Of a DNA stretch of 64,000 bases, positions 10,500 through 22,765 are shown piece by piece; position 1 is the stretch's first letter; each line of letters starts with the position of its first letter. The notes below the pieces were generated by a model. That model had not been told where the DNA came from and did no database searches. It saw only the letters and a list, made by a program, of their open reading frames with translations. The stretch spans positions 28,024,001 to 28,088,000 of the forward strand of contig OX359246.1 of assembly GCA_947179485.1 (NCBI GenBank), read 5' to 3'. This stretch comes from Allacma fusca (Eukaryota > Arthropoda > Collembola > Symphypleona > Sminthuridae). The position numbers and the translations under genes were made by a program.

Positions 10500-13400
10500 G
10501 GTTTTAGGAGCTGAAAGAGCAGCAAACTTGGACCTGTCTGTATTTAGCGAGTTTTCGCGGAGCCATCTAGGAGCCATCACAGCGTATGTTTATCATTTTG
10601 AAAATGAGATTATCCAGGTTGATGAGGCATTTAGCCTTCTCTACGAGAGTATTAAAAAGCTATTGAAACAACTTTTTACGTTACGGGGAAATTTAAGGGT
10701 TTCAATGAAGCTAGGTGTGGATCTTAAACAGTTGATTATACAGGAGGGAGAAGTCTTGCGAGCCAAGATTATTTTGTTTTCTTTCAAAGTGACCACTTCC
10801 TTTTGTCTAGTTTGCAAACCATTGAAACACTTGTCATGGGTTGCGCCGAGGACATTGAACCTAAAAAGGCGTTATTCATTACCAATGGGAGTAATTTCCG
10901 CGTGAAGTCTTTGAAATCATTAGAGATAAACCTTGCCGAATATCACCCCTTTGAATCTGCTCGTATACGAGAGTATTTAAAACTGACAATAAATTCACGA
11001 GGTATAATTAATTTTAAGACCAAGACGGAGTGTTTAAAAGTATGCGTTACTGCTGGTATATTTTGGGATGATGCATTGCGCGCAAATTCAATTTTGCCAA
11101 AGGGCAAGCGTTTAAATTTAAAAAAACTGCAATGCTTGAAGACAATATTACTCCCGGCTAGATTTTACAGGTGTGACAACAGTGGAGTGTTCAGATATTA
11201 TAGGCATATCTGAAAGTATTGGCCGCTTTGAGAGTAACAACAACGTGTGTGTCCATGTATTATCTCATCAAGATTATCGCATGTATGTTGCACGCAAGAG
11301 TGCCGCAGTTTATTCATCAAGTGTAAATCTTTTTTTAATCCATCAGTAGGCTACGCAAAATAGTAGCATCGGCAGCAGTAGTAAGTATCATTTTGTGTTA
11401 ATTCTTAACCTGGACAAATTTTGTGCACGCCTGACACCCAAAAAATGTAATGCTTTAGTGTGTAAGAGATGCTTAAGATACTTTTCTACTTAGAAGCCGT
11501 ATCTGGCTCACACGGATCAATCAATGTGAAAGCAATTCAAATGCACATTTACAGCTGGACATGTTAGGAGGTTGCTTTGTTAATACACGACTTCTAATTG
11601 ATAAGCCAATTGAGGTAATCCCACCTGTAGGAGCGACGATAAAATTTAATCGTCTGGACCTGACCCTGCATTTCCCATTTATTGTTGATTCTGTTGTAAA
11701 TAAACGGGAGGCTTTGCATATGAATACTGTAGATAAGTCCAAGAAGTTTGGATACCACAACTCAAATAAACACGAGCATACTATCACAGGTTACTCGTTT
11801 GTTATTTTGAGCAGAGACAGTATGGAGAAATTCACATCATTAAAAAAGACCAAAGTAATTTCCATGGAAAACTAAAATATAGAGGACGCTTCGAGGACTG
11901 GTGAGGCAGTAGATGAGCATTATTTTAAGCGCGTATTCTTCTGGGCCAGATAATTACTAACAGCATTTAGAAACAAATAATTTTAAGCAGCCTACACTTG
12001 AGGAGCTAGTAAAGTATGAGAACATAGCTCACTGTCAGTTTTGCCAGGCCGAGTTTACAGATCATAAGAAAAGAAATGCTGATGCACAACCCAGTCAATG
12101 CAGTACAAGGTATTATGTTTCACCAGCACCACCAGCATTTGTTACTTTATCGACAGGTGTCACTCTCCATTCTTGGAGTTTTGAAGCGTGGGATGACGAG
12201 GATGCTTTGAGAAACGTTACTTCAGAGCTAGACGAGACCGCAGAAGAAGGAGAGGAAAAGCAGATTCCTTTTGAACATGATTTTGGTAGGAGGGACACAA
12301 AACCGGTTTTAAAGACATTGCATCATAACCACTTTTGTGGTGGTAGCAAAGTTGAGAAAATAATTTGCTAGTATTGTAACCTGAAGATTGTGTCCAAGGT
12401 ATATGTACCCGTAATTCTTCATTCAAAGAAGGGTTTGAGCTTTCGCTTTCTCGTCGACGGACTTAGTTCAGGTCGTTATGTGACTTCCGATATTAAGGTG
12501 TTAGTTAAATCAACATCAGAAATAATTCAGGTAAAAATTACCTCCTCAAACACTGTTGTTCCAAAGTTTGCTTCAGGGAATGATCCTAAAAGAGGATCAC
12601 GTATGACAAGGATTAGATTTACAAACGCTGCCAATTTTCTTGAAGAGCCTGTCCAAAAAATTGTTGAATCCATGGAACCAAAAAGCAAGTATTTAAATAT
12701 CATAGAAATGTGTATTCAAGATTTTTTCCCGAACATCCGCTGCAGTTTCCTTGAAAATTTTGTTTCTATTATTGGTCAACTACCTTCAATCCAAACACTA
12801 TACCAATGGTCTAGTTACATCGAGAAGAGCCAATCTAGCTTATTGATACGGGAGAACCAGAACAGTGTTAAACGATTTGCTACTCCTGAGAAACTAGCGT
12901 TTAATAACATTTGTAAAACTTTTAAGTTAGATAGCATACCATCCTTTGAACAATTTTATAGCTGTGTTAAGTCGGCATTTCTAACTACTTTCTTTGAGTC
13001 CTACCGTGAGAATGCATATAGCTGTTTTGGATTAGACCCGGCTGGCGTACCCACAAATTCCGCGTATACATTTCACGCATTTTTATTTTACAGTAAAAAA
13101 GAAATTGAAATTCCCAGAGACCCGTCGATGGTCCAGTTAATCAGATCAAATTAACGTGGTGGCATTTGTTACAGTGCGACAAAAATTGCCAGAGCCAACG
13201 TTATGGAACGTCTATCATGGGGCTTATGACCCTAGCTCCAGGCGGTGTTTCATAGCTCATTTTGACATAAACTCAATGTACACGTATACTATGCAGTATT
13301 TCTCGTTTCCCACAAGTAATTTTTCGTGGATGACCAGGCACGAATTAGATTCATTAACTTTCCTGTCCAAAAAATATTGGAGGGAAATAACGATGGAAGA

Positions 13401-14435
13401 GGAAGAGAGAGACAATGATTACATTCTCGAAGTAGACTTGTCGTATAACAAGGAGTTACATGATGAAACATCAGACCTTCCTCTTGCATTTGAACATTTA
13501 TTTTTATCATACCTGGAGTCGGGAACTAATGACGACAAACCTGTTTGGCAGTCGTCAGAGAGAAAACTATTGGGAACCTGTTACGAAAAAACCAGGTATT
13601 TGGTTCACGGCAGACTTTTGCGTTATTTCATTTTGTTTGGCATGTGAATTCGAAAAATACACAGGGGTTTAAAATTTACACAGACCAATTTATTCAAAAC
13701 ATACATTGATTTTGTGCTAGAGCAAAAAAGGACAGCGACAAGCTCAATTGCCAGCAACCAGGCAAAAAGCTTTGGCAACAATCTTCAAGCTTATCTTTGC
13801 CAATAATTTTAATAATCAAATAGCATTTTGCTGTAGCAGGGCCATTGTCACAGGTTAGTTGCTTTTTCGCACTGCAAAGATTACGAGACAATTTCTCCAT
13901 TCTGCAGTATATTCACAACTAGTCGAAAAAAGTAACAGGTAACCAAGCCCAAATCGAGGGATTTTCAATATTAGAACTTAGCAAACTAGTTCTCTATCAC
14001 TCATACTATCAACACATGAAAAACATTTGCGATTGCCGTCTTAAATTTATTGACACTAATGGATATTGCTTGGAAATATTTTGCAATTCGGAATTGTCCT
14101 TTTTAGAGACGATTGCAAAACACCATCACGCATTTGATTTGTCAAAGTTGCCTGAGAGTCACTTGCTATTTAAGTTATTCGCAGACCAGTACCCCGACTT
14201 GCGAAATGGCAGGAAACAGATTGGTGGCAAGCTAAAAATTGAAAGCCTTTGCATTGGTGAATTAATTGCAATCAGAGCAAAGGAAATTTCGGTGTCCACG
14301 TTCACTGGTCAGCACATGTTGTTGCAGTGCAAATCTGTGTCAAAGGAAATATTCTCTCAGTTTACTCACGAAATTTACAAAGACGCAATCTTAAAAATAC
14401 GTGGTTGCAGTTTCAAGCTGGACCAAGTCCGTTAA
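10500..14435 (+). pseudogene. Polinton DNA polymerase B (protein-primed type), fragmented
   Basis: This polymerase would replicate the element. Ordered blocks match the long metazoan Polinton PolB: an N-terminal helical domain (10500-11213); a CKRCLRYF zinc-finger stretch (about 11460); the exonuclease region (11561-11875), where the expected D-x-E appears as D-S-V; a zinc-ribbon block with CQFC and HNHFCG running into YCNLK (about 12040-12390); the TPR/palm start (12390-13154); an RGGI segment; motif A DINSMYTYTM (Asp at 13264); and motif C, where D-T-D is D-T-N (14052-14060). Lesions include TAG 12369, TAA 13152 and several frame changes, of which some may be introns (for example GTAAGT at 11380). 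Motif B is not legible in one frame. Confidence 0.75.
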
Positions 14436-14929
14436 GTAAATAAAAAGTTAAGCATTGTTCTTGAGGAAGGATTTGTTTTTAACAATCGTGTAAATTTGGC
14501 TAGAGTCTTTCCATCTGCAAACGATTTAAACTATAGTGTTCGATATGGCTACGGGCAACCGCAATGACAGCCGGCCGAATGAAATTCTGTTTGTATACAC
14601 ACGTATTTATTTCAAATTTACACAACCATTAACAAGTATTTTGTAGTATTCTATTTAATAGTATGAATTTTAATAAATAAATACGTAGTGTAGTTTAATC
14701 ATTGACATACTCCTGTAAAATCAAACGATTGTAAAAAGTATTAAAATTCATTGTGTTTTTGCCACACCTTTCTCAAACGAATCATTTCAAACTGTTGTCG
14801 TTCATTCGCATTAAACATTTCTTTGGATTTTGTTGTAAATCGATCGTCGGCAATGCATTTATCAGTTATCATAATCTGATTGAGTTGATTTACTCGAGAA
14901 AAGCATAGATAATCCAGCTTTGCCCAAAC
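14436..14929. other. Convergent intergenic stretch
   Basis: This AT-rich DNA lies between the 3' ends of PolB (+) and the helicase (-). AATAAA-like strings occur on both sides (for example 14438 and 14672). I see no gene in it. Confidence 0.5.
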
Positions 14930-16501
14930 CTATTTTTCACCCAAATGCACGGCGAGTTTGTCCGGAGTGAGCCCCTGTATTTTATGCTTGGTGATTCCAT
15001 AGCAAAGTTGAATCGGGAACACGTTCACGCCCATATAATCATTAGTGTCGTGACAAAACACGCTCTCTGCGTATCGGAACATGGGAAATCCAGATCCACG
15101 CTCAGTCATCCATTTCCAACCCAAATAATGCGGGATGTCGGCTATTACACATTTTACCTTACGTGGATAAACACCGGGTTGATCTTCAGCTGCCAATATT
15201 ACATCTTTCACGTAACCCCTAGAACCGTTGGTGATTTCCAAATCTGTTGCTAAATTTTTTGTGATGATAATTGGAGCAGCAATTGCAATGCTCAGTACCT
15301 GCGTCCCGTTTGATATATGAATTATTTCATCCTCTTTGAATTGCTTGCTGAGCATCTTTCTACTAATTGTCAAATATAAAAGTACACCTGAAAATAATCC
15401 CGCTGTTACATTTACTTTACTAGTGTTGAAACGTGTTACCGATTATGTGCTCAAACTTCTCGTTTCCAAGTGAAGACGTGCAAAACATTATCAAACATCC
15501 CCCGTTCGTCCTCGGTGATATTGTTTTTCAGTCGAGCACGCACGTAGTCAACGTCCTCCCGCACAGTGCAATTATACCTCAATCTTAGCAGAAAGTGGCG
15601 AAACATTTTGTGATCTTCACTGTCCCCGGAATGACGCAATGATTTCGTTAGTCGGAAGACCCTGTCAATTTCCATGTATGCCTGGGACGTCTCATAAAAC
15701 GGGTTCTTTGCCTCCTCGGAGACTTTTTGGAACATTGGAAAATCAGGTACGGTTAGGGGCTGAAATTGTTGATCAAAGTCAATTTAGCTGGTATGTAGGG
15801 GACCTTCTAAGCGTTAAACACCCAAACTGGCCTAGTCTACAATTTACCCAGAACAATGATACATCTAATGGAAAATGGATATAATAAACTTGCCTGTAAA
15901 GGGTTTCCACAAAGAATGAGTGATCGAGTAGCCAAAAACACATGACCAAATTCCGGGTTCGCAGATCGTATAATTAAATCAACTGTGTGAAACAGTCGAA
16001 GCAACATTTGGCTAATTTCATCAAATACAATCCACTGAACCTTTTTAAGTTCAGCGGCCATTTTCTCTGTCAATACCTGCCCGTTCTTGATATTTTTTGA
16101 AATCAATCGTCTTTTAACTTTGGAGGGATTTTAAAGGCACTGTGCACGGTGGAGATTTGAAGGTGAAAAGCACAAGTGCCAGTAAGGACGACAATGTAAT
16201 CAAATTCCGGGTCCTTCGTTTTTTTCAGCTCCCTTAAATATTTGATGTGGCTCAATACCGTTGATTTCTCACTTCCAGCCTGGGAAACTAGAAATGCACG
16301 AAAGGGCTCGTTTAACATTTCTCAAATTGATTTTGCAAGTTGCCTTTCAACCAACTTCACCACTTGTCTTTGTTGTGCAGTCAAATCTTCAAAATTAATG
16401 TCCGGCTTTTAAATTTTTCTCCGCGCTGAACTTTCAAAAAATTGTTTTCTCCTTTTTTCGAAACAGTCTTTGCTTATTTGGTCGGTTGAGCGTTGGGCCA
16501 T
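14930..16501 (-). pseudogene. PIF1-like DNA helicase, degenerate, with introns
   Basis: This SF1B helicase would unwind DNA during replication. The start is ATG at 16501; the N-terminal LTAQQRQVV block follows, with two in-frame stops before 16318. Walker A is degenerate (AGSEKST, with Glu where Gly is usual). STVHSAFKIP matches PIF1 motif Ia, and IVFDEIS is Walker B. A one-base shift occurs near 16105. A GC-AG intron (donor about 15891, acceptor about 15759) follows the GNPLQ motif. The block 15451-15735 resembles the helical arm, and the C-terminal block 14930-15373 has the NGSRG and ITKHKIQGLT motifs (motif VI region, usually IHKSQG). It is oriented against all core Polinton genes. Helicases are not part of the standard Polinton set. 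Confidence 0.72.
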
Positions 16502-16860
16502 TGTTGTGAATAGCCTGTATGATTGTACACACAAAAACGACAGTGGTTACGGTTGACTAGACTGAATGGTTAACGCAATATTACAGCGAGGTGGAAATGC
16601 ATTTTAATCAAGTAAAAATATTCGAGGTTTAAGGGGACCGGGTTGAAGCAGGCACTGGGAGGAAACCCCTGTTGTTGTCACAATAACAACAACCACTGCT
16701 CGGATATAAGACATGCTTTGTTTCAAAATTTGACAAGACTTTCCAATTTACGGAGCATCGCAGTGGTAATCACAATGTCTCGTCATATACATTAATAGCA
16801 TACCAGTTGAAGGGTTCGGTTCGAAAAACTGCTGCGTCCGAAAACTCTTACACGAAAATA

Positions 16861-17880
16861 ATGAGCGAATCTAAGAAAAGGTCAAGTGGTAGCAGCAAAG
16901 ACAGCGGTATGGCCGAGAACTCCAAGAAAGGTCTGAACATCTCTACGTAATTATATTTTGTACTTTGTTTGTTTTTGAATTAATAGTGGTGAAATTAGTA
17001 AAAAATGATATGAAATAAATTTAATAACACGATTGCTTTTATTTTTTAAATTTAAAGCTGCTTATTAATAATTAGGGATATTAATGAACATGCTTTAAAT
17101 TTTTGAAGCTATAAACAATGACCGAGGAGAAAATAATAATAAAATGCTTTTATTGTTCACTTTGGCGTAGCTTGACGAGGATGAGCAGTACTTTGGCAGA
17201 AAGGTCTACAATGAAGGAGGCAGATGCTTGTATCTGCATATTGGCAAAAAGACTGCAAAATCCATGCAGCGGATTAAATTCTCGGAATACGACGCAAAGC
17301 AAATATCCGAGTTTGCTGAGAAAACGCTTATACAAATTGATCAGCACAAGCGATGCGGAAAGAAGTTTTCCGACCCCTTACTGTATTTTGCGGACGATGA
17401 AGCCAGAGTAAGAGCATTCGACCCGAAAAACGTCCGAGAGTTCTGGGCGGTCGAGCCGGATTTGGAGACGTGTAGCGTGAGGCTGCGACTTCAGTTCAAC
17501 CCAAGAAACGGGAACTTTGAGTTTGGCTTGTTGAACCCCGTCCCAGACGACATTTGTGAACGCTTCAACAACTGGGCAGTTTAGCCAACTTTGGTTTGCA
17601 TTCAATGCGCAGTAACACCATGATTATTTAATTTAGTGTATATGGCTGCGTTTAAAAATGAGTTGCTCTTGATTGCAATCTCTCATTAAATAATGTTTGT
17701 GTTTCTAGGGTCCGTGCATGTGGTTTCACACGGAGCTGATGACTGCTGTTCTGTCGTTCATAAATGAAGGACGGATCTCACTGATGACCATTTGTACAAA
17801 GGCAGATGATTTGCAAACGTTGTTCGCATATTTTACCCGTAATTTTTTATTGTGCATGATTAATTAATTTTGGTGAAGGA
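16861..17880 (+). CDS. Unknown gene with conserved-looking basic/acidic exon
   Basis: A Ser/Lys-rich leader starts at ATG 16861 (MSESKKRSSG) and reaches stop 16948 unless spliced; a GTCTGA donor follows AAGAAAG. The main open block begins after a TAG acceptor near 17168 and runs to TAG at 17582-17584: it includes GGRCLYLHIGKK, an AKQISEFAEK helix and a C-terminal FNPRNGNFEFGL strand. A further stretch after TTTCTAG at 17708 (about 50 codons, WFHTELMTAVLSF) may be the last exon. Composition (basic start, beta-strands) would suit a DNA-binding accessory protein, but no family was recognised. Confidence 0.45.
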
Positions 17881-18179
17881 ATTTGATGTCAAATAAAATT
17901 TGGTGTTTACAATTATACATTTTTTGTTTTAACCCACCACCATCATTTATTATACCAAAAGCTATGTCATTCATGAAGACCCCGTCATTACTTACATCTG
18001 TAATTCAAAACTTGATAATAACAATCCTGCAATAATAATAATTCATCCTCTACAGCCAACATATGAAATCAAAAATCAATTTACAACAACAAGATATTCT
18101 TGCTCATTCAATCATACGTAATGTCGGAGGAAATGCTTTCGTTATCAGGGTCGGGGTGCGTTGGATTTCTGTTTCGCTA

Positions 18180-19363
18180 AAATACGCAGTTCATGTTGAC
18201 GTCTTGTGTTTCCAATGCGTCCTCCAAAGTAAAATTGTAGTCCCGGTCATCCTCCTCACCATCGTCTGAATTTTCAACAATATTATTTGCCCCCCGGAGC
18301 TGCTGTAATAGCGAAGGAGATTATCGGCTCCCGTACGAACATCCCGGAAGATTATTTTCTTCGTCGAGAAGATTGGACACTGCCTACGTAATTGTCATTA
18401 CATCTTTGCCCTCGTTTTTGTCTTTAGCCATCAGCTTAAGTTGTTCTCGCTGCAGAATACTGGCCACCTCTGATTGTCGTTTTTGCGAACTATCCAGCTC
18501 GTTTCCAGTTAATGGGAATAAATCCAGGTTGTTGTCCAGGGACGAATTCGCTCCAACTATAGCTAAAATACAGTCACCTATTTAGCTGGAAGGAAAGTAA
18601 AAATTATTTACAGACAAAATGTCACAGAGATGCAAAGAGAGAGTGTGGGAATCCCTATATTACATAATTTTTCTTGTTTTGCCTTTTGATCAGCACACAT
18701 CTTCTTTAACATGAGGTAAACATCTGGATACCGTTGAGTTGCCCGTTGATGGGGATGCGGTTGTTAGTTTCGATTTTCCCCCCTTTTTAGGGGTTGTTGG
18801 TGCTGGGTCATCTTTGGGTTTTCGCTGTTTTGAGAGCTTCCGGTATTCTGCAACTTCCGAGGTTTGCCTCTGGCGAGCGTTACAGCCCCAGCCGAATGAA
18901 TCGGTAATCGAATTTTCCGGCACATCCTCACTACACCAGTGCTGATCAGTATCAAAGTCTTCCAATTTTATGAAGCGAAGGTTTTGCACATTCCGCAATT
19001 GCCTCTGGCAAAATACTCCACCGGTGAACCCAGGGCAGAATAACTGAATTCTTTCGTCACTACTCCTGCGCTCGGAAAAGTTGCTGCCAGAAATTTTGTT
19101 TTTAAGAAAACAAACACGGAACTTGAAAAAAATGAGCACAATTTGTGTAAGCTGTCGCGTCTGGTTCCAGTGTAACGACATATCCACCAATCAAAAAACG
19201 CTTGATTCCTAGGCTTAAAGTCGTCCAAAAGCACTTCGGAACCGTAACGAGTCGTGTAGCGTGTTGCAACGAGCTCTTTGTCAATATCAAACTCAGCTTC
19301 AGATTTTTGAAAATGGCCGAAACGACAAATTGTGCACAAAAGTACGTGGGTTAATGTAGACAT
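18180..19363 (-). CDS. Unknown CxxC and acidic-tail gene
   Basis: On the minus strand, ATG 19363 opens a 131-codon frame with LCTIC near the start and CGMC near the end, so paired zinc knuckles are possible. An overlapping frame (to 18690) carries KLEDFDTDQHWCSEDVPENS, then a basic-Pro/Ser region. Farther down, after a TTCCAG acceptor at about 18577, a Gln/Lys/Asp-rich exon (about 18576-18395) ends at a GTAATG donor. Another acidic stretch (SDDGEEDDRDYNF, about 18270) follows. These look like exons of one gene with a charged tail. I cannot fix the junctions or name the family. Confidence 0.35.
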
Positions 19364-19770
19364 ATTGCAGAACGGATTTTATGAAACGAAAAGTTGAAAA
19401 TTTCAAATGAGAATGTAGTCACTTGGATGCTACTTGGATACTCTTTGTCAAACATGGATTTAAAACCTACTGTCCGAAGAAAATGAAAGCTATGAGCGTG
19501 GTGACAAAAACATACGACAATAATGTAATCTTTAAACCTGTTTACTTTGTTTCCTCCAAAACATCGCTTGAAAACCCAATGATCACATTAAAAAACCAAT
19601 AAAATTTTACCTTTTCCAGCGCTTACACTAAGATAAAATCCAAGCATAGAATAAATATTCTACTTCTACTTGCCTCATGAATATTATATCAATTTTTAAT
19701 CCTCAAGACCCTAAAAACCATTATGCGGAAATGTAAATTTTACGGATTTAAAGATAAAGCATAAAAGGGT

Positions 19771-20835
19771 TCAAGACATATGAGCTAATCTACAAAAACT
19801 CCGTCGTGGATTCCCACATACAGGGGTAGTTGGGCTCGTTAAGATTCTTGGACAAGCAGATTTGTAAACAATTTTTAAACTCGTCACATTTTCAATTGTC
19901 CCCTCTTCTTCTTCTTCACTCTGTGGGTAACAATCATTGCCAGTGTTCTCATCAGTTTGCCCATTAAAAACCCAGGAAAACCCATCATTTTCTGTTGTTT
20001 GTGTAAACGCGAAACTATTCTCCCTGCCACTGTGCTTTTGATCAGATAATCGTACGTGATTAATTGAAACGTCTGAAACACTTTCCAGTACAGCGGGGCT
20101 ACACGCTAGCGTGGAAATTTCTTGCCCGTCCGCACATTCACCGTACAAAGGGTTGAAAACTATACGACCTTCTTCTCCAGTACTTCTCGTACACTTGAGT
20201 GTGCCCTCCATATCGTTATTATACTTGCATCCAAGTTTCCATCAAATTCCATCAGTCTCGTTGTGGCGATCAGCTCTGGGTTTCGATTGACCTGTCCTTG
20301 AATTTCAGTGTTTGTGGCAGAGAGGGTTGGAACCAGTGATTCCAGTTCCATTTCCCGGTATGTACACAAACCATCAATTTCAATTGCTGTCCTAATGCGC
20401 TGTCTCCTGGCAGTCATCTTCCAGGTGCACCATCCCAAAATGAGCAACAATCCAACAATAATAGGTCCTGTATTTAAAAATCAAATTAACAAACGATTTG
20501 TGGGGCTGACAAAAACTATATTAGACCCTTGAAACTCTTAGTAGTTTCCTTCCAGGTAAAAGCACAATAAACATTCCGATAACTTCAACCTAATAAATTA
20601 TGTGTGAGCATTGAAACACTTAACTGGAATGAAATAATTACCGAGAGCAAATGAAAATATGCGGAACTTGTCAAGATAATTTACTCCTGAACCATTTGTC
20701 TGAGTTTCCCACGAAGATGGACCACATTCAGTGACATTTCCCAGAACATATACGATTCCCCCGTCCACGTCTCTAATGTCTGGAGCGCAGCAGTAAGAAT
20801 TATTGTACAAAATGGAAAAATTTTCGCTACCATTA
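19771..20835 (-). CDS. Candidate type I membrane glycoprotein
   Basis: The minus-strand reading has three parts. An ectodomain-like exon (about 20835-20640) has paired cysteines (YCC, ECG) and several N-x-S/T sites (NGSE, NNS, GNVTE, NGSG). After an ACAG acceptor at about 20468, a segment of about 13 hydrophobic residues (PIIVGLLLILGWC) is followed at once by basic residues (KMTARRQR), as in a single-pass membrane protein. A long acidic/Thr-rich cytoplasmic-type tail ends at 19771; it changes frame by one base near 20232. It lies at the right end of the Polinton, so it could be element-encoded or host. I do not assign a family. Confidence 0.4.
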
Positions 20836-21474
20836 AATCAAGACGAGCAAAGTTTCCCAACCAAATGTTGCGAGTAACAAGCTAAGGACAAAGGAAATAG
20901 AGTAACAAGGTCACAGTACAAAGTCATCTCTAGAACACCTACAAAATTCGTTTGATGACACAACGAACGTGTAATTCCAATCATTCAATTTGCCAATAAA
21001 AATTATAAATTAAAGAGACACTTACAGTGGATGAGAATATCTGACAATATGCTTAACCAATCTTTAAAAATGACTAAAGATATCCAGAGGAAGTTACAAT
21101 GAGTGAATCAAACTCTAGTAAAGCTCCCCGCCCAGCAATAGATAGAATGAAAAGCAAGCCTCTGTTATGATGTTGTCATGATTGACGTTTGTGTAACGTA
21201 ACGCATTAATATCCTACACGCTGTCCTTTTGTTGATTTTTAGAGCAATCAGCAAACTTGATGCACATCTCAAGGATATTTCTCCTGCTTGCATCAACTGT
21301 GTGTACAGCACGCATAGCGTGAAGACCCAATGTCATATTTTACCGAGTAAGCAAATTCAGTTATCACTGCTACAAAACAATGCCCTCCCAAAGATGTTCG
21401 ATTTCAACATAAATATTTTCAAATGTCTGCAAAATGTATAAGCCGTGTATAATACACACCGAAACCCCAAATAC
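20836..21474. other. No gene seen
   Basis: AT-rich DNA with short frames only. The right terminus of the Polinton should lie here or beyond, but no inverted copy of the left region was recognised. Confidence 0.4.
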
Positions 21475-22344
21475 AGTGAATTTCCCATATAGTGGTTTCC
21501 TCTTAGATGGCATTTCCTCTTTAGTGGCATCAAAAAACCCTCCCTAGAGGTTTGCAATGTTAAAGGTATACTATATAGTGGCACCCGCTATAATGGTATT
21601 CCCTCTATAATGGCACCATTATGTGTTACGGTGGCTCGGCCATGCAAAATTATAATGGCAGTTGGCATAAAATTAGCTAGTTATTGGTATAACACGGTGT
21701 TATAAAACGTGCGGGAGGTAAATAATGTTTGTGTCGATTGGTTCAATTTTAATTCTAAATGTTACTGCATACCATGAAATTCTTATTGTGGTATACTGAA
21801 GCTCTAGTATGATTAGCTGAAGTTAGTCATTGACTTAAAAGGTAAAACGAACAGTTACACAACAAAGAATTGGTATTTTTACCTTGGCCCACTTCTAATA
21901 AGTTTCAATTCGTTATTTTTTTTACCGTAATTTAAACGTTTTCCATAATCTGAAGCCAAAATTCGGTTTCTGGAAGGACGCTGTATTATTTTGATGATGT
22001 TTTGGAAAGTGTACCTGCCATAAAAATGTGGATTTCTTCGCGAGTAGCTCCGACAAATCGGTCTGGAATGGTGACCTTACAGTTGAAAAGTTTGCTGCTA
22101 CTTACAATATTACCAGTGTGAGGGTATTTATATTTACTGAATATTTTAAACTTACTGACCTTTGCATACCTCATAGTTTTACGCATTCTGTACAAATATA
22201 TTATTTTATAAATATATTTAGCCAGTTATTAGTTATAAACATTAATAGTATAGAGTTAGCCATTAATACCATATAGTGGCATCTCTATATAGTGGCAGGA
22301 ATTTGCCACTCCCTTGGAAACCACTATATAGGAAATTCACTGTA
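21475..22344. mobile_element. pogo/Tc1-mariner-type MITE
   Basis: The inverted ends are about 27 bp: CAGTGAATTTCCCATATAGT on the left and its complement with one difference on the right, each flanked by TA (21473-21474, 22345-22346). TA duplication and CAGTG ends are typical of pogo-like Tc1/mariner elements. Internally it carries repeats of TATAGTGGCA and TATAATGGCA. It is about 870 bp with no transposase. A fragment of similar end sequence (ACAGTGGTTTCCTCTTTT) lies near 56283. Confidence 0.8.
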
Positions 22345-22399
22345 CTAGAAAAAAATTTTGCGCCCAAAATTAAAAAGATTCTCAACTTAGTATTTATAC

Positions 22400-22765
22400 A
22401 CTGAGTATTTAGGAGCGTGTTCAATTATTTTGGAGTATTTAGGTGCATGCTCACTAATTTTTAGAGAATTAAGGAGCATGCTCACTAATTTTTAGACCAC
22501 TTAGTAGCATGCTCACTAATTAAGAAACATTGAGGAGCATGCTCTCTAATTAAGGAGCACCGAGGAGCATGCTCTGTAATTAAGGAGCATTGAGGAGCAT
22601 GCTCTCTAATTAAGGAGCACTGCGGAGCATGCTCTCTAATTAAGGAGCATGTTCTCTAATTAAGGAGCAATTGGGGAGCATGCTCTCTAATTAAGGAGCA
22701 TGTTCTCTAATAAATAAGCATTGAGGAGCATGCTCTCTAAATGTGCAGCATCGAAGGGCTTGCTC
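22400..22765 (+). repeat. Second array of the 30-bp GAGCATGCTC minisatellite
   Basis: There are roughly eleven units, many exactly 30 bp (GAGGAGCATGCTCTCTAATT followed by AAGGAGCACC), others shortened or diverged. It shares the GAGCATGCTC palindrome, unit length, orientation and the AAGGAGCA tail with the array at 7111-7380. Greater divergence suggests it is older. Confidence 0.85.

Noticed and set aside
12113..12426. Minus-strand frames opposite the PolB zinc-ribbon block
   Set aside because: The plus strand carries the recognisable polymerase; the minus frames are shadows.
1..22400. Terminal inverted repeats of the Polinton
   Set aside because: I compared the first few hundred bases and the 20-23 kb region by eye and found no convincing inverted match; the left end may be outside the window.
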